A stretch of 12,599 nt of DNA from Cellvibrionales bacterium UBA2511. GTDB lineage: Bacteria; Pseudomonadota; Gammaproteobacteria; Pseudomonadales; Porticoccaceae. Shown piece by piece: positions 1 to 6,616 of the stretch (within the stretch, counting starts at the first letter, position 1; the number at the start of each line of letters is the position of its first letter). The stretch is taken from positions 30,858 through 43,456 of the forward strand of contig DDNV01000090.1 in NCBI GenBank assembly GCA_002341315.1. The letters are read 5' to 3'. The translations under genes were made by a program, and so were the position numbers. The notes below the pieces were generated by a model that was not told the DNA's origin, did no database searches, and saw only the letters and a program-made list of their open reading frames with translations.

Positions 1-918
1 CACCCGGAAGTGAGTGGCAAATACTATGGCTGTGGCTTGATTGCCCCGGCGCTGCTGAGTGGTCTCAGGATCCTGGATCTGGGCAGTGGCTCGGGGCAGG
101 ATTGCTATGTGCTCTCCGCTTTGGTCGGTGAGACCGGTGAAGTGGTCGGTGTGGATATGACGGACGAACAGTTGGCTGTTGCCAACCGTCATATCGAGTT
201 TCACCGGGATGCTTTTGGTTTCAAAAAGGCCAATGTGCGTTTTCTCAAAGGCTATCTGGAGCACCTCGACGAGCTGGATTTGGCCGATGCAAGTTTTGAC
301 GTGATTGTCTCGAATTGCGTGATTAATCTGTCCCCCGACAAGCGAGCGGTTCTGGCCCAGGCCCACCGGTTATTGAAGCCCGGTGGTGAATTGTATTTTT
401 CCGATGTCTATGCCGATCGTCGGGTCCCTGTCGAGCTGTCAAATGACCCTGTACTCTACGGTGAGTGTCTGGCGGGGGCGCTCTACTGGAATGACTTTTT
501 ACAACTGGCCAGACAGGTCGGTTTTGCCGACCCGAGACTGGTTGAGGATCGTCCACTGAGCGTTGGCAATCCCGACATCGTTCAGAAAATTGGCCCGTTG
601 CGTTTTTACTCGGCAACCTACCGGCTTTTCAAGCTGGAAAATCTCGAACCAGCCTGTGAAGATTACGGCCAGTCAGTGATCTACAAGGGTACTATTCCGG
701 GTTCAGAAAATCAGTTTTTACTGGATTGCCATCACCGGATAGAAACGGGAAAAAACTTTCCGGTCTGCGGTAATAGTTACCGGATGTTGCGGGAGACCCG
801 CTTTGCCGAGCACTTTGAATTTTATGGTGATTTTCACTGTCATCGGGGTATTTTCAAAGGCTGTGGCATTGATTTGCCCTTTGGCAATGATCGCATTGAG
901 GCGTCGGGCTGTTGTTGA
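1..918 (+). CDS. arsM: Arsenite S-adenosylmethionine methyltransferase (ArsM family), 5' end cut off
   Basis: Transfers methyl groups from SAM to trivalent arsenic in the cytoplasm; related enzymes also feed arsenosugar synthesis. The frame is open from base 1, so the start lies outside; a GTG at base 10 is in frame, but the codons before it (HPE) read as family sequence. In the 305 visible residues, the SAM-binding glycine loop is DLGSGSGQDC (about 26-35), followed by VDMTDEQL. Four cysteines at visible residues 11 (YYGCG), 35 (GQDC), 106 (SNCVINL) and 156 (GECL) fit the four conserved ArsM cysteines; the last two are 50 residues apart, as are C174 and C224 of the Cyanidioschyzon enzyme (numbers from memory). 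A C-terminal extension contains ACEDYGQ, FPVCGN and a terminal CC pair. About 40-60 residues are probably missing. The gene converges on hemW with 24 bp between the stops. The family is secure; the substrate is inferred from the cysteines. Confidence 0.88.
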   Translation, partial: HPEVSGKYYGCGLIAPALLSGLRILDLGSGSGQDCYVLSALVGETGEVVGVDMTDEQLAVANRHIEFHRDAFGFKKANVRFLKGYLEHLDELDLADASFDVIVSNCVINLSPDKRAVLAQAHRLLKPGGELYFSDVYADRRVPVELSNDPVLYGECLAGALYWNDFLQLARQVGFADPRLVEDRPLSVGNPDIVQKIGPLRFYSATYRLFKLENLEPACEDYGQSVIYKGTIPGSENQFLLDCHHRIETGKNFPVCGNSYRMLRETRFAEHFEFYGDFHCHRGIFKGCGIDLPFGNDRIEASGCC

Positions 919-942
919 AAAATTTTTGAAAAAAGCAGCAGA

Positions 943-2097
943 TTATTCGCTGAAATAGCACAGCACCGTGTTTAGAAACCGGTGGCCTTTTTTTGTCGTG
1001 ACAATATGTGAAGGCGAATTTTCCAGCAAACCTGCGGCGATCAATCTTTCACAAATTCCATTGATTTTATTAAGAGAAATACCGGTTCTCTCTTCAAAAT
1101 ACGGTCTTTCCACACCGTGATTGAGACGCAGGGCATTCATCATGAATTCCAGTGCCAGTTCGTTTTCGGGAATGTTTTTACAGCTGGCAATAAATGAATT
1201 TCCCCTGGCCAGATAATCCCCCGGGTTGCGTGTTTTTGCCGTGCGGGTAATGCGCTGCTCATCGGGCAGTGTAATCTTGCCGTGCGCCCCGGCACCAATA
1301 CCCAGATAATCGCCAAACTCCCAATAATTCCTGTTGTGCAGCGCAAATTTTTTCTCGCGACAAAAAGCAGAGACTTCATATTGAAAATAGCCGTTATCCG
1401 CCAATAATTGATGGCCGCTTTCCTGAATGGTATCGAGCACATCCTCAGCCGGCAGGGTGGGTGGACGGCGGTAGAACTCGGTGTTGGGTTCGATGGTCAG
1501 TTGGTACCAGGAAATATGCACGGGTGCGAGATCAATGGCCTGTTGCAGGTCAGCTATGGCCTCCGCCTCGGTTTGTGTGGGCAGGCCGTGCATCAGGTCC
1601 AGGTTGATATTGTCAAAACCGGCGGATTGGGCCATTGCTACAGCGGCTCGGGCATTTTCTGCCGAGTGGATCCGGCCCAGTCTTGTCAAGTGGCGATCAC
1701 TAAAGCTCTGGATACCAATTGATAGTCGGTTGACGCCGACATCGCGAAAACCATTGAATTTGGCCTGCTCAAAGGTGCCGGGATTCGCTTCCAGTGTAAT
1801 TTCAATGGTGTCGTTAAAATCGTAGCGTCGCCGGGCCGCCTGAATAATCCTGCCGATACTCTCGGCGGAAAAAAGGCTTGGTGTTCCCCCGCCAAAAAAA
1901 ATGGAGGACAATTTTCTACCCTGTGCATAGGGCAATTCTATCTCCAGCTCGCGGATCAGAGCCTGGACATACTGGTCCTCAGGCAAGTGTCCGTCACTGG
2001 CGTGGGAGTTAAAGTCGCAGTAGGGGCACTTGCGGATACACCAGGGGATGTGGACGTAAAGTGACAGGGGCGGAAGACTGAGCGGGATATCGTGCAT
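943..2097 (-). CDS. hemW: Radical SAM heme chaperone HemW
   Basis: A cytoplasmic 4Fe-4S radical SAM protein that binds heme and is thought to insert it into target proteins such as respiratory enzymes; it was long annotated as oxygen-independent coproporphyrinogen oxidase. The 384-residue length is normal. The cluster motif CIRKCPYCDF places cysteines at 20, 24 and 27. It lacks the extra cysteine of true HemN (CxxxCxxCxC), which favours HemW. The SAM-binding GGGTPS and the family block HNRNYWEFGDYLGIGAGAHG are present, and the C-terminal winged-helix-like part is complete. The ATG at 2097 is the only sensible start before the cluster motif, but no clear Shine-Dalgarno precedes it. In many gammaproteobacteria hemW follows rdgB; here the upstream gene is instead the LpxR-like gene on the same strand, 120 bp away, so co-transcription is possible but unproven. 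Confidence 0.95.
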   Translation of the reverse strand: MHDIPLSLPPLSLYVHIPWCIRKCPYCDFNSHASDGHLPEDQYVQALIRELEIELPYAQGRKLSSIFFGGGTPSLFSAESIGRIIQAARRRYDFNDTIEITLEANPGTFEQAKFNGFRDVGVNRLSIGIQSFSDRHLTRLGRIHSAENARAAVAMAQSAGFDNINLDLMHGLPTQTEAEAIADLQQAIDLAPVHISWYQLTIEPNTEFYRRPPTLPAEDVLDTIQESGHQLLADNGYFQYEVSAFCREKKFALHNRNYWEFGDYLGIGAGAHGKITLPDEQRITRTAKTRNPGDYLARGNSFIASCKNIPENELALEFMMNALRLNHGVERPYFEERTGISLNKINGICERLIAAGLLENSPSHIVTTKKGHRFLNTVLCYFSE

Positions 2098-2217
2098 GGC
2101 GCAGATCTTAGCATTTCGCCTACGAAGCTGTTTTATTTTTCTGTGTTGAGGCTCAAGGTAATCGGTTATGCCATTACCGCTTTCGTCAAATCGGTGTTGT
2201 TGTCCTGAAAAGAAAGC
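2098..2217. other. Intergenic gap between the lpxR-like gene and hemW, with an inverted repeat
   Basis: This 120-bp gap holds a perfect 6-bp inverted repeat, GGTAAT (2157-2162) and ATTACC (2173-2178), around a 10-base loop. It has no following T-run on either strand, so it is a poor intrinsic terminator; it could be a weak RNA hairpin or an operator. On the minus strand an A/T-rich stretch (about 2128-2140) lies just upstream of hemW, but I could not fit a convincing -35/-10 pair. No small ORF with a ribosome site is visible. Confidence 0.3.
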
Positions 2218-3252
2218 TTACCAGGAATAGGTAATGGATAGGGAACCGTACTGATGGGTATTGCGTTGCTCTTCAAATTCACGGGTTCGGAACACCTTTG
2301 CGTAGGACACTTTCCAGCCGGACAACAGAAAACTGAAGCCCACGGCGGCATCCCCTACCACTGGTCGTCGATCAACTCGATGGCTGTCTTCGAAGGTGTT
2401 GCCGTCCAGGAAAATATCCCGTGCCACTAATCGGGTATCAAAGGAAATAAAAGCATGCAGGCCACAGATGGGCAGACGACAACGGCGTCGATCGCCCCGT
2501 CCTGGCGCACTGTTGTCGCCACCGGGCCGTAGGGCGGCAGTGCCGAAATCCTCAGGCAACTGCCAGCCAATCCGGTACTCGGCACCAAAATTAAGGTAGG
2601 TTGCCACATTGCCGAGGCTGCCACCGGTGTGAACAATGGCGTCCTGCTGGGGCCACTGTTCGGTCAGTTTATAGCGCCGCTTGTGTTCATAGACTAACTG
2701 TAGCCCAAGCTCGTTTTCCAGCTGGTGATCCCAGCCCTGAAATTTGTCGATACCGCGAATGTCGTGAATCAGATCCTGCGTATCTTCTGCCAGGGATGCG
2801 GGTCCCACCATGCCCACGTTGAGCTCAAGGGTATCCAGCTGTTCCCGGTCGCGGATATGATAGGCAAACCCGAGGTAGAGGTATCCGGCATAGGGCCGGT
2901 CATCTTCGATCAGTGTGGATATGTCCTTTTCACTCGGGGTGAAGATCAATTGCCCGGCACTGATTACCAGATTGCGCTGCAGGGTCTCCGCATCTTTCAG
3001 GCTGTGAAAAAATCGCAGTCGATGGTTTGCTTCCCTGACCCAATCGGGCAGATCAGGGTCTTTAAGGTAGGAGCTGAGATCCTGTGACACACAGGAGAAG
3101 CGGATACCGTTGGTGTAGTGTTGGTCTGTTTCACCAAACAGATCATTTTCGAGATAGAGATTGACGGTACTGCAGAAACGTTCATCCTCCCCCTCGGCAC
3201 CGAGGCCAACGGTGGGAAAGAGTACAACAAACAGTATCAGCAGGTGTTTCAT
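2218..3252 (-). CDS. LpxR-family lipid A 3'-O-deacylase (DUF2219), outer-membrane protein
   Basis: LpxR enzymes are outer-membrane beta-barrels that remove the 3'-acyloxyacyl group of lipid A, changing surface lipopolysaccharide. The 344-residue product has a signal peptide (MKHLLILFVVLFPTVGLGA, likely cut after Ala19). Family landmarks follow in order: LENDLFG (34-40, with the Asn-Asp pair), HYTNGIRFS (45-53), DRPYAGYLYLGFAYH (118-132), LIHDIRGID (161-169), GWDHQLENELG (173-183), and late barrel strands with FLDGNTFEDSH and FRTREFE, ending in Trp as outer-membrane barrels end in an aromatic residue. His163 aligns by eye with the catalytic His122 of Salmonella LpxR; the Glu six residues later is Asp169 here (recalled numbering). 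It is divergent from the LplT-PlsC gene, so both promoters lie in the 120 bp between them. The family is secure; deacylase activity is inferred. Confidence 0.88.
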   Translation of the reverse strand: MKHLLILFVVLFPTVGLGAEGEDERFCSTVNLYLENDLFGETDQHYTNGIRFSCVSQDLSSYLKDPDLPDWVREANHRLRFFHSLKDAETLQRNLVISAGQLIFTPSEKDISTLIEDDRPYAGYLYLGFAYHIRDREQLDTLELNVGMVGPASLAEDTQDLIHDIRGIDKFQGWDHQLENELGLQLVYEHKRRYKLTEQWPQQDAIVHTGGSLGNVATYLNFGAEYRIGWQLPEDFGTAALRPGGDNSAPGRGDRRRCRLPICGLHAFISFDTRLVARDIFLDGNTFEDSHRVDRRPVVGDAAVGFSFLLSGWKVSYAKVFRTREFEEQRNTHQYGSLSITYSW

Positions 3253-3278
3253 GGTAATCCCGACAAAGCTTGGGGTTG

Positions 3279-3308
3279 ATTATGTGCCGCGGTGGGGTGC
3301 TCGGGCAA
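3279..3308 (-). promoter_or_regulatory. Candidate sigma70 promoter for the lpxR-like gene
   Basis: Read leftward: TTGCCC as the -35 box (3303-3308), an 18-base spacer, then CATAAT as the -10 box (3279-3284), about 27 bp upstream of the start codon. The -10 box matches five of six consensus bases and the -35 box three to four. The Shine-Dalgarno is weak (GGGA-like, about 3258-3264). Confidence 0.45.
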
Positions 3309-3360
3309 TGTCATTGAATAACACCGGGTGCAACGGCAATATGTCAGCCTGAGGAATAAA

Positions 3361-3375
3361 AAGGATGCGTGGGTG
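3361..3375 (+). promoter_or_regulatory. Ribosome binding site that decides the start of the LplT-PlsC gene
   Basis: AAGGA at 3361-3365 lies 7 bases before GTG at 3373. An earlier in-frame GTG at 3328 has no Shine-Dalgarno before it and would add 15 residues unlike an MFS N-terminus. I therefore place the start at 3373, giving a product beginning MSNSSKELMKARRFLPLFLT. Confidence 0.75.
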
Positions 3376-5250
3376 AGTAACAGCAGCAAAGAACTGATGA
3401 AAGCCCGGCGGTTTCTGCCACTTTTTCTGACCCAGTTTTTTGGAGCCCTCAACGATAATCTGTTTAAAAATGCGCTTCTGGTGATGATTGTCAGTGCCAG
3501 TATCGCCGGGGCTACCAATGTTAACACTGTCGTCAATCTGGCGGCGGGCCTGTTTATCCTGCCCTTTTTCCTGTTTTCTGCCCTCGCCGGCCAATTGGCT
3601 GACAAGCACGAGAAGTCGCTTGTTATCCGGCGTATCAAGCTGGCTGAAATACTGATCATGCTGCTTGGCGCGCTGGCTTTCTGGCTCGGGGCTCTCTGGA
3701 TGCTGTTGGCAGTCCTGTTTCTGATGGGCGCGCAGTCCGCTTTTTTTGGGCCGGTAAAGTACGCCATTTTACCTCAGCACCTCGGTGAGGACGAATTGCT
3801 GGCAGGCAACGCCCGAGTGGGGATGGGAACCTTTGTGGCGATTCTGGTTGGTACGATTGCCGGCAGCTTGCTGGGCGGAACGGCCAGTGCGCACTGGTTG
3901 GTGGGTGCTGTTGTAATCTGTGTGGCCGTGACGGGGTGGTACAGCAGTCGGCAAATTCCGCTGGCTGAAGCCCGGGCTCCTTCACTCAGGATTGACTGGA
4001 ATACACCCAGGATCAGCTGGCAGCTGATCAGGCTGGCCACTGAGAAGCAGACAGTGTTTCTGGCGATTCTGGGTATTTCCTGGTTCTGGATGTTGGGGGC
4101 CAGTTATTTGACCCAGATGCCCAACTTCACCATCACCGTACTGAGGGGCACACCGGGGGTCATTGCCCTGATACTCTCGGCCTTTACCGTTGGTGTGGCT
4201 GTGGGGGCAATGCTCTGTGGCCGATTGAGTGGTGCCCAGGTGGAAATTGGCCTGGTACCCCTGGGTGCTATCGGCCTCAGCCTGTTTGGCATTGATCTGT
4301 ATTTTGCCGCCACCGGTTACACCGCCGAAAACCCTGTTGATGTCGCCGGTTTCATACTCCGTCCCGACGGCTTGCGCGTGTTGCTTGATATAGCATTACT
4401 CGGACTCTTTGGCGGTCTGTATATCGTGCCACTCTATGCCATGGTGCAGGCGCGTACCGATCCACAGCTGCGTGCCCGGATTATCGGCAGCAACAATATT
4501 CTCAACGCCTTTTTTATGGTGTTGGCCAGTGTCTTGGGCATTCTGTTTCTCGGTGTGGCGGGTTTCCGCATTGAGGAACTGTTTCTGGTGCTGGCGCTGA
4601 TGAATATCGCCGTTGCGGTGTTTATTTTTCTGCAGGTGCCCGAGTTCACCATGCGCTTTCTGGTATGGCTGATAGGCCACAGCCTTTACCGGGTAAAACA
4701 TCGCGGTCTGGAGCTGATACCACTGAAAGGCCCCGCCATTCTGGTCTGCAATCATGTCAGTTATGTGGATGCGCTGTTGCTGGCCGGTGCGGTGCGGCGA
4801 CCGATTTGCTTTGTCATGTATAAACCGATTTACGAGTTACCGGTACTGAATTTTATTTTTCGCACTGGCGGTGCCATTCCGATTTGTTCAAAGGGTGAGG
4901 ATCCGGCGGCATATCAACGGGCCATGGAAATGATTGATGAGGCATTGAACAAGGGTCAGTTGCTCTGCCTCTTTCCGGAGGGCAAGCTCACCAAGGATGG
5001 CGAGATCAGTACCTATAAAAAAGGCATCGAGCAAATACTGGCCCGTAATCCGGTACCTGTAGTGCCGATGGCACTACAGGGCCTTTGGAAGAGTTTTTTC
5101 AGTCGCAGTCACGGTGGTGCATTCAGAAAGCCGTTTCGACCGGGCTGGCGTCAGGTGGCGGTCATAGCGGGTGCCCCGATACCTGGCGAACAGGCTTCAG
5201 CCGAGCGTTTGCAGGCTGAAGTTGCCGTATTGCGGGGCGACATAAAATAA
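3373..5250 (+). CDS. LplT-like MFS lysophospholipid transporter fused to a PlsC-type acyltransferase
   Basis: This 625-residue inner-membrane protein has two parts. Residues about 10-430 form a 12-helix MFS carrier opening with FLPLFLTQFFGALNDNLFKNAL, typical of LplT, which flips lysophospholipids inward. Residues about 435-625 form a PlsC/LPLAT acyltransferase: NHVSYVD gives the catalytic HX4D (His461, Asp466), GGAIPI is the second block, FPEG (534-537) the glycerophosphate-binding block, and VPVVPMAL the last block. The likely job is uptake and re-acylation of lysophospholipids. In E. coli the acyltransferase is instead joined to an acyl-ACP synthetase (Aas), and many gammaproteobacteria have all three domains in one chain. 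Here the protein stops cleanly after the acyltransferase, and no AMP-binding domain follows, so acyl-ACP must come from elsewhere. The symporter gene starts 58 bp downstream. The start is GTG; an alternative GTG lies at 3328. Confidence 0.88.
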   Translation: MSNSSKELMKARRFLPLFLTQFFGALNDNLFKNALLVMIVSASIAGATNVNTVVNLAAGLFILPFFLFSALAGQLADKHEKSLVIRRIKLAEILIMLLGALAFWLGALWMLLAVLFLMGAQSAFFGPVKYAILPQHLGEDELLAGNARVGMGTFVAILVGTIAGSLLGGTASAHWLVGAVVICVAVTGWYSSRQIPLAEARAPSLRIDWNTPRISWQLIRLATEKQTVFLAILGISWFWMLGASYLTQMPNFTITVLRGTPGVIALILSAFTVGVAVGAMLCGRLSGAQVEIGLVPLGAIGLSLFGIDLYFAATGYTAENPVDVAGFILRPDGLRVLLDIALLGLFGGLYIVPLYAMVQARTDPQLRARIIGSNNILNAFFMVLASVLGILFLGVAGFRIEELFLVLALMNIAVAVFIFLQVPEFTMRFLVWLIGHSLYRVKHRGLELIPLKGPAILVCNHVSYVDALLLAGAVRRPICFVMYKPIYELPVLNFIFRTGGAIPICSKGEDPAAYQRAMEMIDEALNKGQLLCLFPEGKLTKDGEISTYKKGIEQILARNPVPVVPMALQGLWKSFFSRSHGGAFRKPFRPGWRQVAVIAGAPIPGEQASAERLQAEVAVLRGDIK

Positions 5251-5297
5251 CGATGGCGGCCAGCTTTGATCCGCTGGTCATCAAACCCATGAGAGTC

Positions 5298-5311
5298 AGG
5301 AAACAGCTATG
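5298..5311 (+). promoter_or_regulatory. Ribosome binding site of the symporter gene
   Basis: AGGA (5298-5301) sits 7 bases before the ATG at 5309. It confirms that start and is one of the clearest ribosome sites in the window. No separate promoter is evident in the 58-bp gap, so the gene may be read from the upstream fusion gene. Confidence 0.75.
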
Positions 5312-6577
5312 GGAAAGTTAAAATTACACTGGCAGATGTTGATTGCGATTCTTGCCGCCGTCGTCATCGGCCTTCTGTTCGATGTGAAAACCACCGTGCT
5401 GGGTGTGAGCCTCTACAGTATCTTTGACTTTATCGGGATGCTGTTTCTCAACGCGCTGAAGATGCTCATTGTGCCCTTGGTGATGTCCTCAATCATCGTG
5501 GGTATCGCCGGTCTGGGTGGGAGCGACAATCTTGGACGCCTCGGAGCCAAGACCATTGGTTTCTACCTTTGCAGCAGCCTGCTGGCAATTCTGGTGGGTC
5601 TGTTGCTGGTCAATCTCCTGTCCCCCGGTGTTGTTGACGGTGAGGCAGCGGGCAGTCGGCTCAATCTCAGCGAACCGGAGGCGGTATCTTCCCAACTGGC
5701 GGCTGTCGAGGGCCGCGGTGTCGGTGATATTACCGGAGTATTTCTGCGAATGGTGCCGCCCAATGTGATTAAGGCAGCGGCAGATGGACAGATGCTGGGG
5801 CTGATTTTTTTCAGTCTGTTGTTCGGTGTGTTCATGACGCGCATCAGTAAGCAACCCGCGCAGACCCTGTTGGGTTTCTGGAATGGTGTTTACGAGACCA
5901 TGATGGAAATTACTCTGTTTATCATGAAATTTGCGCCGCTGGGGGTGTTGGGGCTGGTCGCCAAAACCATCCTGGCTACCGGGTTCGATGCCTTCCAGCC
6001 TTTGATGATGTTTTTTATTACGGTGGTACTGGCATTGGCAATTCATACTTTTGTTATCCTTGCATTGGTTCTGCGATTCGCCGGTCTGAACCCGTTGAAG
6101 CATTACCGGGCCATGCTGCCGGCCATGCTCACCGCATTTTCAACAGCCTCTTCATCCGGCACGTTGCCGGTGACGATCGAATGTGTGGAAAAAAATGCCG
6201 GGGTCTCCAATCGCACCAGTGCCTTTGTGCTGCCGTTGGGTGCCACTATCAATATGGACGGTACGGCGCTCTACGAGTGCGTCGCTGCTATCTTTATCGC
6301 TCAGGCCTATGGTCTGGAACTCAGTTTTGTCACCCAGTTTACGATTGTACTGGTGGCGCTGCTGACATCGATTGGGGTGGCGGGGATTCCGTCGGCCAGT
6401 CTGGTGGCCATTACGGTGATTCTCGGGGTCATTGGCCTGCCGCTGGAAGCGATCGGCATGTTGCTGGTGACTGATCGTATTCTGGATATGTTGCGAACCT
6501 CAGTGAACGTTTTCAGTGATTCCTGTGGCGCAGTGGTCATTGCCAGAAGTGAGGGTGAGCAGGGCTTGCTCGTTTGA
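5309..6577 (+). CDS. Dicarboxylate/amino acid:cation symporter (DAACS, GltPh/GltP type)
   Basis: Imports acidic amino acids or C4-dicarboxylates with Na+ or H+ across the inner membrane. The 422-residue length is typical. The hairpin-1 tip SSSGTLPVT (281-289) is the same as that recalled for the archaeal GltPh; the TM7 motif NMDGT is at 315-319; hairpin 2 contains GVAGIPSAS (367-375). TM8 carries ILDMLRTSVNVFSD, giving Asp393, Arg396, Asn400 and Asp404 at the places of the substrate- and sodium-binding Asp394, Arg397, Asn401 and Asp405 of GltPh. An Arg there favours acidic substrates (glutamate or aspartate) over neutral amino acids, and the DMxRTxxN form is more like glutamate carriers than DctA. 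An insertion-like stretch (about 107-140) lies in the extracellular 3-4 loop region. The gene is followed by a strong terminator and converges on pit. Confidence 0.93.
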   Translation: MGKLKLHWQMLIAILAAVVIGLLFDVKTTVLGVSLYSIFDFIGMLFLNALKMLIVPLVMSSIIVGIAGLGGSDNLGRLGAKTIGFYLCSSLLAILVGLLLVNLLSPGVVDGEAAGSRLNLSEPEAVSSQLAAVEGRGVGDITGVFLRMVPPNVIKAAADGQMLGLIFFSLLFGVFMTRISKQPAQTLLGFWNGVYETMMEITLFIMKFAPLGVLGLVAKTILATGFDAFQPLMMFFITVVLALAIHTFVILALVLRFAGLNPLKHYRAMLPAMLTAFSTASSSGTLPVTIECVEKNAGVSNRTSAFVLPLGATINMDGTALYECVAAIFIAQAYGLELSFVTQFTIVLVALLTSIGVAGIPSASLVAITVILGVIGLPLEAIGMLLVTDRILDMLRTSVNVFSDSCGAVVIARSEGEQGLLV

Positions 6578-6579
6578 TT

Positions 6580-6604
6580 AAAGCCCGGCACCCCGCCGGG
6601 CTTT
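6580..6604. terminator. Hairpin terminator between the convergent symporter and pit genes
   Basis: A perfect 10-bp inverted repeat, AAAGCCCGGC (6580-6589) and GCCGGGCTTT (6595-6604), encloses the loop ACCCC. The stem is mostly G/C with A-T pairs at its base, so transcripts from both sides end in a short U-run. It lies 3 bp after the symporter stop and 12 bp past the pit stop, in a 39-bp gap, and most likely serves both genes. Confidence 0.85.
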
Positions 6605-6616
6605 CGGCTTCTCCCG

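Noticed and set aside
919..942. A/T-rich palindrome AAAAATTTTT between arsM and hemW as a terminator
   Set aside because: It has no G/C stem, so it would not form a stable terminator hairpin.
943..2097. Annotation as oxygen-independent coproporphyrinogen III oxidase (HemN)
   Set aside because: The protein is short, lacks the extra cysteine of the HemN cluster motif and carries the HNRNYW block typical of HemW.
3308..3347. Two ATGTCAT/ATGTCAG heptamers 33 bp apart upstream of the LplT-PlsC gene, considered as a second Pho box
   Set aside because: The spacing is three helical turns, but the intervening 11-bp positions do not match, so the tandem structure of a Pho box is absent.
5489..6103. 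A 204-residue open frame on the minus strand inside the symporter gene
   Set aside because: It is antisense to a gene with all family motifs, is rich in Gln and His as expected from reading a hydrophobic membrane-protein gene backwards, and has no ribosome site or recognisable domain.
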